Below are positions 17,414-25,567 of a stretch of 62,097 nt of DNA, piece after piece (the stretch's first letter is position 1; the number at the start of each line of letters is the position of its first letter). This stretch comes from an uncultured Clostridia bacterium (GTDB lineage: Bacteria > Bacillota > Clostridia > Christensenellales > CAG-314). The translations under genes and the position numbers were made by a program. The notes under the pieces were generated by a model. It saw nothing but the letters and a program-made list of their open reading frames with translations. It was not told where the DNA came from and made no database searches. The DNA lies in the NCBI GenBank assembly GCA_934203075.1, contig CAKPYT010000018.1:1-62097 (forward strand). The letters are read 5' to 3'.

Positions 17414-18331
17414 TTATCGATGAAATTTTGCCGACATGGCCAGCACCAACCCTCTGCAAGAAGGGGGCAGGTAGGAGGCCGCCTGTGCAAGATCTCCCGC
17501 TCGCAGCCGCTCGCGTGCTGCTTGCGGCGTGGCGGTCTTCTCTTCCGTAGAGACGGAAACGAAGTTGTCCTGCAGGGCTTCGCGCAGGCAGAGTGTGTCC
17601 GCCGCGGCGTGGTCCGTCGATTCGTCGCCGCCATACAGGGCGCAAATGCCCAGTTGCGGCAAAAAGTAGTTTTTCAATAGCTGTGCGCGCAAACGACAGA
17701 GGACCTGCCGCCCTTCGTCCGCAGGCTCACGCACCGTTAAATACGGCGTGGCAGGCAAAACGATTGCGTTGCGGTACGGTTTCATGGCGACGTACGTCAT
17801 GGCGTACCGCTCCTGAAAGGAAAACGGTTCCGTTTCCCCCTCCGGCACAAGTACCAACAGGTAGTCGTGCTCCTTGGCGGCACGTTCCGCCAGTTCCAGC
17901 TGCGCGTAGGTAAACGGATTGCCCGAAAGCAACACGCATGCCATATCGTGCGGGTGGGCAAAGTCTACGTCCAGCCCGTAGCTGATTTGCACTTTCAGAC
18001 CGTTCAGAGCGGAGGCAATGCCCTTGCCCCGTTCCAGCAGCTGCAAACCGTCTGCCTCTGCCAAAACGCATAGGGAGGGACTGTCCGGTGGGGTTTGCGC
18101 AAATACGCGGAATTCTTCCGCTTCCGTGTTTGCAAGGACCCTTTCCCAAAGGGCACTTTCTTTCGGGGCAAAATAACGGATTTCCGCACCGTTCACCGCG
18201 GCAATGCCGCTGACGGCGCCGTCCTCCTCTTCTTGCCAGAAGATACGCCCGCTTACCGCGAGCGGAAGACCCTTTGCAAAGGACGACACTTTCGGTTGGC
18301 TCGCCGCATCGGTTGTACTTTGAATCTTCAC
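17414..18331 (-). CDS. Divergent [citrate lyase] ligase-like protein lacking the T-x-G-H motif
   Basis: 305 residues from GTG 18331, with GGAGG seven bases upstream. The C-terminal half resembles the nucleotidyltransferase domain of CitC, which acetylates the prosthetic group of citrate/citramalate lyase: MACVLLSGNPFTYAQLELAERAAKEHD (from 130), FSFQERYAMTYVAM, then YFLPQLGICALYGGDE. In CitC the first block ends FTxGH; here positions 141-144 read TYAQ, so the nucleotide-binding His is gone. The N-terminal 125 residues are not recognisably the usual acetyltransferase domain. It sits between gamma-glutamyl degradation and the methylaspartate pathway, where citramalate lyase activation would belong, but it may be inactive or repurposed. 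Family assignment is by motif only. Confidence 0.6.
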   Translation of the reverse strand: MKIQSTTDAASQPKVSSFAKGLPLAVSGRIFWQEEEDGAVSGIAAVNGAEIRYFAPKESALWERVLANTEAEEFRVFAQTPPDSPSLCVLAEADGLQLLERGKGIASALNGLKVQISYGLDVDFAHPHDMACVLLSGNPFTYAQLELAERAAKEHDYLLVLVPEGETEPFSFQERYAMTYVAMKPYRNAIVLPATPYLTVREPADEGRQVLCRLRAQLLKNYFLPQLGICALYGGDESTDHAAADTLCLREALQDNFVSVSTEEKTATPQAARERLRAGDLAQAASYLPPSCRGLVLAMSAKFHR

Positions 18332-19764
18332 GTGGTCGCCTCCGTTTTGTGTTTTCCTTACTAAATACTACCCCAGGTTAGTAATATATATAATTATATT
18401 ATTACCTGTAGTTATATATTAACATGCTGTCTGGCAATTCGTCAATCAAAAAATAGCATAATTTAGTAAAGTAGAGCGTTAATGCGAAAGTTTTTTGGCG
18501 GGAGAGAGGAAAAGGGGCGCGTGGAACCGATCCGGAACCGAAAGAATGGGGCAGAGAAGCTTTTCCCTTGCGTACGGGAAGGAAGCGGAGAGGTGCGGGA
18601 CGGTTTCCGGAAGCACACGTCGGGGAAAGACTTTTGCAAAACGGGATTTTTCGGGAGGGGAAAAGGTTCATCGCCATAAGCCGAAGGGGAGGGGCTTTGC
18701 AGCCCGTGCGAAAGAGTTTCAAACCGGGCAGTGGTTGCGAACCGCGTGCGGAAATACGCTGTCGTACGTCAGGCAGGGCGGGCAGGAGGCCTGCATTTTG
18801 CGGAGGCGGGGGTGATACGGCGGAAAGGCGGTCGACGCCGGCATGTCGCAGGGGGCGGTCAGGGGGAAAACGGCACCGGCGGACGCGCCGAATCGTCAGG
18901 AAGCGGAAGAGGGGCGAAAAACGCTGTTCGGAGCCGTTCCGGGCGGGAAGTGCGCAGGAAGTGCCGTTTTGCGGGCAAAAACCGGGAGGATTGCAAAAGA
19001 AACGAAAACGTACGAAAGTACGAAACGGACGTGCCCGCAAGAAGGAAACGAGGAGCGGACGATTCCCCCTCGCTCGTTTCGGAGAGGCGATTTCGAAAAA
19101 GCAAGAAGGATGAAGGATGCCGTTGTTGCGAAAAGCAGAAGAATGCGGGGAAAGGAAGGAAGCGCAAAGCCATAGGGTCGAAAGAACTTGAGAGAGCAGA
19201 GACTTTTGAGAAGAAAGATGCAATCCGAGGGCTGCGGTTCGGTGGGAGAGAAGGAGTCGTGGCACAGGAGGTGGCATGCGGCGAAAAAGAAAAGGGGAGG
19301 CGACGTGCAAACAAAAAAAGAATGCGGGCGCCGGGTGTTTGCGAACGAACGAAAAAGGGCGTACGTTTACGCTTTTGCACAAAAAGAACGGGACGTATGC
19401 GAGTTTTTGTGCTCTTTCGGACAGTTTTTTCCTTCGAAAATTCTTTTTTCACGGGGCAAGGCCCTTTTTCACAGGACAAAAAGGCGAACAAGAGGCGTAG
19501 AATCGTGTTTTTCGGTTGGAAAGGAGTTGGGCGAAAAAGCCCTTGTGCTTTCGGCTCGGAAGGCGTTTTGGGGGCTTGCAGTCGGTTACGGATAAAAACA
19601 AGGAGGCCTCCACGGCGGGGTGCGGTCGGGCGCCGCAAGGCGGCGCTGCGGGGCGCTTATGCCGGGGAAGAGGGCAGAGCGGCGGCAAGAGAGCAGGAAA
19701 GAAGGGGAGCAAAAAGAAAAACCCGTCGGTGACCCGACGGGTTTTGAAAATGAGAATCGAAAAC
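18332..19764. other. 1.4-kb non-coding block with AT island
   Basis: 18377-18424 is an AT-rich near-palindromic island directly upstream of the CitC-like gene. From about 18480 to 19700 the plus strand is strongly purine-rich (G and A runs). Open frames here encode only low-complexity Arg/Gly/Lys-rich or, on the other strand, Phe/Pro/Ser-rich strings with no ribosome binding sites, so I call none of them. I do not recognise any structured RNA class in it. Confidence 0.6.
19711..19742 (-). terminator. Intrinsic terminator of the glm-mal operon
   Basis: Stem of about 10 bp (AACCCGTCGG with CCGACGGGTT) and a 4-base loop, followed on the minus strand by TTTCTTTTT. It begins about 23 bases past the mal stop. 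Confidence 0.88.
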
Positions 19765-21024
19765 TTATTTCTTAGAAGCAAAGTATCTCTTGTTTGCAGC
19801 AGCCAGAACACGGTTCATTTCGTTCTTCACGATCATGTAACCTTCGTCTACGCCCATGCCCGGTTTTGCCAGGCATTGCAATGCACGGCAAGCGATAGCG
19901 ATGTTCGTGGTGGTTTGTGCAGAGATGTTCGTTTCGTTGCAGGTGCCGCCGCAGTAGCTGCCTACGCCTTTTTCGTTGCAGTAAACGATTGCTTCCGCAA
20001 TGTTGTTTACGCCGCCGAGGTCCGGCGTTTTGATTTGCAGCACGTGGCCTGCATGATTGTCTGCGAAGTACTTGATGTCTTCGAGGGTGTTGCACCATTC
20101 ATCGGCAACGATTTCGAGTTTGGAGCCGGCAGCATTCAGACGAGCGGTCAGTTCCTTTTCGAGTTGCATGGTGCCTTCTCTGTCGCCGGTATCTACCGGG
20201 CCTTCGATGCGGATGTGGAACGGAGCAGCCGTCTTTTCGCATTCGAGCAGGTAGTTGAACATTTTGTCAACGTCGTAGTTGAAAGCCAGACCGATGGTTC
20301 CGTACACGTCGATGTGGAAAATCGGGTTGTAGCTTTCGTGTGCGCGGTATTTCATGATACGATCACGCAGCCATGCGATGTATTGCAGTAAAATTTCGCC
20401 GTGTTCGCCCAGTTTGGTGCCAACGTGGTTGATCAGTGCGTGAGGCAGAACGTCTGCTTCTTTGATGATCATTTTGTCTGCGTTGTCGTAGCGGTCGTCA
20501 CCGGATTGGGTGAACACCGGAACCGGTTTGTACTCGCCTTTTTCGATGTTGTATTCGTCACGGATGACTTCTGCCATGGTGATGCGTTTGCTGTTTGCGG
20601 TTGCATTCAGCAAAGCCTGGGTGATGCCGTAGCGGATGGCGGTGTGCAGTCTCTTGCCGTTTACGAGCATTCTGTCGTATTTTTCTGCAAGAGGACGGAA
20701 TTGAGATACGTCTTCGCCGATCAATTGCGGAACGATTTCCTTTTCGATGAAAGGAATGAAGTCGCTTGCGAGGAACAGCGGGTCACGTCCGCCTGCACCG
20801 GAGTATTGCACTGCGGCGCAATCGCCCAGACCTACGGTGCCGTCTTCCAACACGAGTTGGATGGAGATGGCTTCCCCTGCCTGACGAATGCTTTGGAACC
20901 CTTCGGTTACCGGCTTGCCGACGTACATAAAACCGTCGTGGCCGGCGCCTTGTTTGATGGCTCTTTGGTCATCGAAGTAAAAACCGGTGTAGGATTTCGT
21001 CAAAATAACGTCTACAATTTTCAT
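19765..21024 (-). CDS. mal: Methylaspartate ammonia-lyase
   Basis: 419 residues, close to the clostridial enzyme (413). It belongs to the enolase superfamily. All catalytic residues known from the Clostridium/Citrobacter enzymes are present one position later: H195 (LPHAL), Mg ligands D239 (HIDVYG), E274 (RIEGP) and D308 (VADEW), and the catalytic base K332 (IKTPDLGG). It removes ammonia from (2S,3S)-3-methylaspartate to give mesaconate, step two of glutamate fermentation through citramalate to acetate and pyruvate. It is the last gene of glmS-glmL-glmE-mal, 41 bases after glmE; the start at 21024 has GAAGGT upstream. Confidence 0.97.
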   Translation of the reverse strand: MKIVDVILTKSYTGFYFDDQRAIKQGAGHDGFMYVGKPVTEGFQSIRQAGEAISIQLVLEDGTVGLGDCAAVQYSGAGGRDPLFLASDFIPFIEKEIVPQLIGEDVSQFRPLAEKYDRMLVNGKRLHTAIRYGITQALLNATANSKRITMAEVIRDEYNIEKGEYKPVPVFTQSGDDRYDNADKMIIKEADVLPHALINHVGTKLGEHGEILLQYIAWLRDRIMKYRAHESYNPIFHIDVYGTIGLAFNYDVDKMFNYLLECEKTAAPFHIRIEGPVDTGDREGTMQLEKELTARLNAAGSKLEIVADEWCNTLEDIKYFADNHAGHVLQIKTPDLGGVNNIAEAIVYCNEKGVGSYCGGTCNETNISAQTTTNIAIACRALQCLAKPGMGVDEGYMIVKNEMNRVLAAANKRYFASKK

Positions 21025-21065
21025 TTCTTTTTACCTTCTTTTTGTATTTTTTTGTATCTACAAAA

Positions 21066-22529
21066 TTAGTCGTTGTAAGAGGGGCGACCAATTAAGTGAC
21101 CGGTGCTGACTGCGCAAACGTCGTCGATGGTTAATTGGAAAGAAACCGGACGGTTTTCGCTTGCCGCGCGGGCGGCAATCTTTTGTTTGTGGAATTCTTT
21201 GATTTCGTCGCTGAATGCCAATTTGCCGAATTCGAGGATACGGATAGCACCGTCATTGTCACGTGCGGGCAGAATCAGCCCTGCATTGTATTTGGACGGA
21301 GCAAACGGGATATCCAGCATGCCTTGTTCGAACGCTTTCACTACGCCGACTGCGATATCGCCGTCGCCTGCTTTCAGCACGGCATCCATCAGGCAGTTGA
21401 CTTCTTTTTCGATCTGGTTCATTTCTGCGGTCAGGGCAGGGGATTCCGGGAATTTTTGATCCTGCAGCAGTCTCGTAACCAGTTTCGACGCTTTGATACC
21501 GTCCGCATTGGCTTCCTTGGTAGGAATACCTACGGATTCGTGAGGCGTCTTGTTGATCATCTTGGTTGCGCCGCTCAAAGCCGCAACGGTGCTGCTCATT
21601 GCAATCAAGCCCATTGCTTCTGCTTCGTCTGCCGGGAAGCCGCCCATCCATTGGTGGAATACGGTAGTAACGCAAACGTCTTTATAGCCGAATTTCTTAA
21701 TGTATTCGTCCGTTTGTTTTTGCAGTGTGCGGATGGCTGCCACGTCCTGAATGACGTTGCCGCCCATGCCATAGCCGACGGTGATGTTCTTTACGCCTTG
21801 TTCCGCTGCCAGCAACGCTTCGATGATGCCGACGGTGTTGGAAATCGACGGGGGAACCAAAGTACCGGTTAAGGGACCAAACGGTTCACGGTTGATAGTT
21901 ACGCCGTGTTCTTCGTAGTAGCCGACCAGGCGGTCGCAATATTGCCAATATTTGATGGTGTCTTCAATCGAAACGCTCTTTGCGTAAGGCAGGTTGTAGG
22001 AGATAGCTCCGCCTTCGTTGGAGGTCCAGCCTGCGGCGTGAATTACTTCTGCCAACAGACGAGCGTCCGGCGTGCCGTGGCGAGCCTGCAGCGGTACATT
22101 GACGGCATTGTAAACTTCCTTACAACCGGAAACGCCGTGGTTTACTGCGGGGAAACCGTTCAGCAAAGATCTGCCGAGGGTTGCGCTTTCTTCAATTGCT
22201 TTTTCGCCTTCCGCATAGCGGTTCTGACGGGTATAGCTGTCGATCGTGGAGGGGAGGAAGTCTGCTCCCGCTTTTTCCAAAAATTGCAGCAATTCGATGT
22301 GTTTGGAAATTACTGCAACGCCGGCACGCGGTTGCACCAAAGTGCGGCTGCCGTTCTTTTTGGCGTTTGCCAGTTTTACGGCAAAGTTCTTCTCTGCCGG
22401 TACGGTTTTCAGGAAAGCGACGGCTTCATCCAGATTCAACTGCGGATCGCTGCCCGTTTTCCAACTGGCAAGTACTTCTTTTCTTTCTTCCAGAAATTCT
22501 TTCTCCGTTAATTTCTTGTTTTTTACCAT
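21066..22529 (-). CDS. glmE: Glutamate mutase epsilon subunit
   Basis: 487 residues from ATG 22529 with AAAGGTG upstream; an in-frame GTG at 22538 is too close to that site. The clostridial subunit has 483 residues. Recognisable stretches are VQPRAGVAVISKHIELLQFLEKAGADFLPSTIDSYTRQNRY, SCNV-like GVSGCKEVYNAVNVPLQARHGTPDARLLAE, and GPLTGTLVPPSISNTVGIIEALLAAEQGVKNITVGYGMGG. This TIM-barrel subunit binds glutamate and, with the B12-binding sigma subunit, rearranges L-glutamate to 3-methylaspartate by a radical mechanism. The operon also holds its chaperone glmL and partner glmS. Confidence 0.96.
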   Translation of the reverse strand: MVKNKKLTEKEFLEERKEVLASWKTGSDPQLNLDEAVAFLKTVPAEKNFAVKLANAKKNGSRTLVQPRAGVAVISKHIELLQFLEKAGADFLPSTIDSYTRQNRYAEGEKAIEESATLGRSLLNGFPAVNHGVSGCKEVYNAVNVPLQARHGTPDARLLAEVIHAAGWTSNEGGAISYNLPYAKSVSIEDTIKYWQYCDRLVGYYEEHGVTINREPFGPLTGTLVPPSISNTVGIIEALLAAEQGVKNITVGYGMGGNVIQDVAAIRTLQKQTDEYIKKFGYKDVCVTTVFHQWMGGFPADEAEAMGLIAMSSTVAALSGATKMINKTPHESVGIPTKEANADGIKASKLVTRLLQDQKFPESPALTAEMNQIEKEVNCLMDAVLKAGDGDIAVGVVKAFEQGMLDIPFAPSKYNAGLILPARDNDGAIRILEFGKLAFSDEIKEFHKQKIAARAASENRPVSFQLTIDDVCAVSTGHLIGRPSYND

Positions 22530-22577
22530 ATTTGTCACCTTTTTTTTAATTTGACTTTGTTAAGATTGAGTATTTTG

Positions 22578-24050
22578 TTACATACTGCAGCAACCGCATC
22601 CGGAAGAGGGCAGATCGCGCTTGAGTTCCGGCAGGCCTTGCGGCGTGGGGGAATCTTCTGTTTTTTCCACGGGCTTCAGGTGCTTTTTCATGATTTTCAG
22701 CGCCATCAGCGGGTCGATTTGACTCAATAGTCCCATGGCTGCCAGGATATAGTCGGCATCCAGCAGGTATTGCGGGTGAATCGGGCGCAGTTGCAGCGGT
22801 TTTTTCGGGGTGTATTCCACCATTTTCAAAATCTGATACGGGTCCGGGTTGCGAATCAGCACGCCGCCCGTTCCGATAACGTAGCGAACTTTGCTGAGGT
22901 CCTTGCCGTACTGGTTGTAGACCATGCCCATCGGGGTGAACATTTCTTCCATCTTCCCGACGTGCCGATCCATTGCCTTGTCCACGCAGATGCGCCCCAT
23001 AATGCGGTCGATGTGAACTTCGTGCTCGTTTGTGGGGACGTTGTCCACGTGGTTATGCCGATACAGTAATTCTTTTTTGAGGTCTACGCCTTCGTCCAGG
23101 TCGATGGTTTTGATTTCCTCTTCGGTAAGAGAACCCAAAACACCCAGTGCGGAGTAGCGCATTCCCAGGTCGCCTTCTACCGTACGTTTTGCGTAGGGCT
23201 CTTCCAGCCCCTTCAGCACAACGTCGCTGCGCTTTGCGGAGGCAGAGCACATGGAGTACATATCCGTCGTTGCTCCGCCGATGTCCACCAGCACCAGTTC
23301 GCCCAGGCCGCTTTCGTGCATATAGCCGTTGGAAAGCAGGTTGGCCGCAAGCAGAACGGATTCCGGCGTGGGGAGAATTACTTTATCGATTTCTTTTTCG
23401 ATTTTTTTAATGCCTTTCGCTTCGATGATGTTTTTCAGAAAGATTTCCCGAATTTTCTCTCGTGCGTCCGGAATGTTCAGAACGTTGAGGCGGGGCATGA
23501 CGTTTTCGCAGATGAAGACGTTTAACCCGTATTGTTTCTGCATGGCGAGGATTTCGTCTTGGCAGTCTTTGTTGCCTGCGTAGATGATCGGAATTTTAAT
23601 TCCGCGTTCGCCCAGCATTTTTTGGTTGTACAGCACGCATTCCGTGTTGCCGCCGTCCGTTCCGCCCGAAAGCAGAATGATGTCGATTTTCTTTTCCAGA
23701 ATTTCATCGATATTCTTGTTGGTAAGGTGGTGCGAGAAGGATAAATCCACTTTGGCACCCGCCCCCAGGCACACGCGTTTTGCTGCTTCCAGCGTTAACT
23801 CGTCCACCAGGCCGATGGCGCACATTTTCAGCCCGCCCGCGGCAGAAGAACAGCCGATGATTTTGTCGAACTTGATCTCTTCGCCGATTTTGGCGTAGAG
23901 TTCTTTCAGCGCGTTGTGATAACCAATCGTGATATCCGTATCCACGGTAGTGAAGTGGCTTGCAGTTGCAATGATATCTTCTTTTTCGGTATCAACCGCC
24001 GTCAGTTTGGTAAAGGTCGATCCGAAGTCAATCATCAGATAACGACTCAT
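22578..24050 (-). CDS. glmL: Glutamate mutase reactivating ATPase-like protein GlmL
   Basis: 490 residues. An actin/Hsp70-type ATPase fold is shown by YLMIDFGSTFTKLTAVD (about 4-20), ILLSGGTDGGNTE and VLVDIGGATTDMYS (about 250), the last being the family's second phosphate motif. GlmL/MutL lies between the two mutase subunits in clostridia and is thought to reactivate B12-inactivated mutase or help assemble it. It is spaced six bases from glmS. The very C-terminus carries a cysteine cluster SSGCGCCSM after a Pro/Glu-rich linker, not something I expect in this family; it might bind metal or sense redox. Confidence 0.94.
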   Translation of the reverse strand: MSRYLMIDFGSTFTKLTAVDTEKEDIIATASHFTTVDTDITIGYHNALKELYAKIGEEIKFDKIIGCSSAAGGLKMCAIGLVDELTLEAAKRVCLGAGAKVDLSFSHHLTNKNIDEILEKKIDIILLSGGTDGGNTECVLYNQKMLGERGIKIPIIYAGNKDCQDEILAMQKQYGLNVFICENVMPRLNVLNIPDAREKIREIFLKNIIEAKGIKKIEKEIDKVILPTPESVLLAANLLSNGYMHESGLGELVLVDIGGATTDMYSMCSASAKRSDVVLKGLEEPYAKRTVEGDLGMRYSALGVLGSLTEEEIKTIDLDEGVDLKKELLYRHNHVDNVPTNEHEVHIDRIMGRICVDKAMDRHVGKMEEMFTPMGMVYNQYGKDLSKVRYVIGTGGVLIRNPDPYQILKMVEYTPKKPLQLRPIHPQYLLDADYILAAMGLLSQIDPLMALKIMKKHLKPVEKTEDSPTPQGLPELKRDLPSSGCGCCSM

Positions 24051-24056
24051 ATTGTG

Positions 24057-24461
24057 TTATTCCCCCAAAACAGCTTTAATGTCCGGCAGAGTCTTTTCAA
24101 TCGGCGTGCCGGGTGCATACACTTTGGTAAAGCCCATTTTGTAGAAACGTTCTTTTACTTCGTCGAAGTTTTGTTTGCCGATAACGATGTTGCCGCCCAG
24201 GAACAGCGGAATATCGCCGATGCCGGCCTCAATGCACTTGTCGCGCATACCGCGGCAGTCGATTTCGCCCTGTCCGTACAGAGAGGAAACCAGAATCATG
24301 TCCGCTTTCGTTTCGATTGCGGCATTGATAAAGTCCTCCTGCGAAGACAGCACGCCGATGTTTACCACGTTGTAGCCTTCGTTTTTCAGTACATACTCGA
24401 TGATTTTGTTGCCAACGGCATGTACGTCGGCGCCGATCACGCCAATTACAATGGTTTTCAT
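24057..24461 (-). CDS. glmS: Glutamate mutase sigma (B12-binding) subunit
   Basis: 134 residues, matching the 137-residue clostridial subunit. The base-off/His-on cobalamin motif DxHxxG is GADVHAVG (D12, H14, G17), with the second-loop SSLYGQGEIDCRGM and the third LFLGGNIVIGKQNF. It carries adenosylcobalamin and pairs with glmE to start glutamate fermentation. First gene of its operon; AAAGGAG lies upstream of ATG 24461. This glmS is the mutase subunit, not glucosamine-6-phosphate synthase. Upstream is a clear promoter and a leader with mutually exclusive hairpins, so expression is probably attenuated. Confidence 0.97.
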   Translation of the reverse strand: MKTIVIGVIGADVHAVGNKIIEYVLKNEGYNVVNIGVLSSQEDFINAAIETKADMILVSSLYGQGEIDCRGMRDKCIEAGIGDIPLFLGGNIVIGKQNFDEVKERFYKMGFTKVYAPGTPIEKTLPDIKAVLGE

Positions 24462-24530
24462 ACTTTCACTTTCTCCTTTCGAAAAAATAATCTAAAGTGC
24501 TTTTGCACGCCGGCGACGGAATCGCGAGGG

Positions 24531-24592
24531 GCTTTTTGTTTCGGCGAGTGTTTCCGCCTATACAAAAAGCATCCTCTTTCAGCATGCTTTTT
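24531..24592 (-). promoter_or_regulatory. Attenuator-like leader of glmS operon
   Basis: Transcribed 135-base leader. One hairpin pairs 24584-24592 with 24564-24572 (AAAAAGCAT with ATGCTTTTT) and would act as a terminator. The alternative pairs 24563-24570 with 24531-24538 (GCTTTTTG with CAAAAAGC), enclosing a GGCG/CGCC hairpin, and excludes the first. No cobalamin-riboswitch box is visible. Confidence 0.5.
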
Positions 24593-24602
24593 TCAATGTC
24601 AT

Positions 24603-24631
24603 ATTATACCCTGTTTTTGGGGGAAAGGCAA
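24603..24631 (-). promoter_or_regulatory. Sigma-A promoter of glmS-glmL-glmE-mal
   Basis: Minus strand: TTGCCT (24626-24631), 17 bases, TATAAT (24603-24608). Confidence 0.82.
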
Positions 24632-24681
24632 CGAAACAACGACCAAAAAATTGGAAAATCGTCATTTTTCTTTCAGGGTGT

Positions 24682-25440
24682 TCACAAAGCAAAAAATTTT
24701 CGTCCTTCGAAGTACCCGACGATCGCCTCCGGCGGAAGAGCTTCTCTTGTTTCTGCCACGGCATACCCCAGTTTCGCGGCCTCGTGCGCGTCGGACGAAA
24801 CGGTAACGCGGCTGCCGCCCAGGGAAAGGTATTCCCGCACGGCGGTAAGCGAAGGCGCGGTTTCCGCTGCAGCGGGAAGGGCGCTGGTGTTGATCTCCAG
24901 GGCGATGCCGTTTTTGACGCATGCTTGCAGAATTTCGTGCTGCATGGCTTCGTTTTTCAAAAAGGGTACGGCTTTTTTCTTGGGAAAATCTAGATGCGCC
25001 AGAACGTCCACCCCGCCGAACCGTGCCAGTTTCAGCGTTTCGGCATAGTGTTGTTCCCACAATTCTTGCGGCGTAAGATCCCTTTCGTGGTGGTAGCGAT
25101 CGTATGCGCAGTGCACGGAGCCTAAAATATAGTCCGGTTGTTTGGAAAGAAGAAATTCCAGAACTTTGGGGTAGCGGTGCGGTTCGCCCAGTTCGTAGCC
25201 GAGCAGAAGTTTCAGTCCTTTCGGGGCGTAAAGATCCCTCAGTTTTTCGAATTCGTTTCGCTGACCGGCAAAATCAAAGTTGCCGAGCGTGTAATACGGG
25301 CTGTGTTCGTTGCACTCGACGTGGTCGGTAAAACAAACGATGCCGACGTGTTTTTGCAAAGCCGCAAGGCAGTATTCTTCCATTGTGCTTTTGCCGTCGT
25401 TCGAATAGACGGTATGAACGTGTAAATCCGCAATTTTCAT
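24682..25440 (-). CDS. PHP-family histidinol-phosphatase-like phosphoesterase
   Basis: 252 residues. The PHP metal motifs are in order: DLHVHTVYSNDG (H7, H9), CFTDHVECN (about 36-44), LLLGYELGE (Glu ligand), GSVHCAYDRYHH, DVLAHLDFPKK and VTVSSDAHEAAKLGYA. The layout matches HisK-type histidinol-phosphatases, with a trinuclear metal site, but no his genes are near, so another phosphoester could be the substrate. It is transcribed away from spoIIE, starts at ATG 25440 behind a weak AGGATAG, and ends 51 bases before the promoter of the glm operon. Confidence 0.85.
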   Translation of the reverse strand: MKIADLHVHTVYSNDGKSTMEEYCLAALQKHVGIVCFTDHVECNEHSPYYTLGNFDFAGQRNEFEKLRDLYAPKGLKLLLGYELGEPHRYPKVLEFLLSKQPDYILGSVHCAYDRYHHERDLTPQELWEQHYAETLKLARFGGVDVLAHLDFPKKKAVPFLKNEAMQHEILQACVKNGIALEINTSALPAAAETAPSLTAVREYLSLGGSRVTVSSDAHEAAKLGYAVAETREALPPEAIVGYFEGRKFFAL

Positions 25441-25567
25441 GGTACTATCCTATCGCATCTGCGGGAGGTTTGTCAAATGCGCGTCCTCTTTCTTCGCTAT
25501 TTTTCGACGAAGGTTCCGTTTCTTTTCGGTTCTTGTTCCGTTATGGTTGGAATACAGGGGAGGAGTT

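Noticed and set aside
18731..19732. Plus-strand frame of 333 codons in the purine-rich block
   Set aside because: Low-complexity Arg/Gly/Lys composition, no ribosome site, and other frames are equally open; explained by base skew.
24462..24602. Cobalamin riboswitch ahead of glmS
   Set aside because: The conserved B12-box and core sequences are not visible; only the attenuator-like hairpins are.
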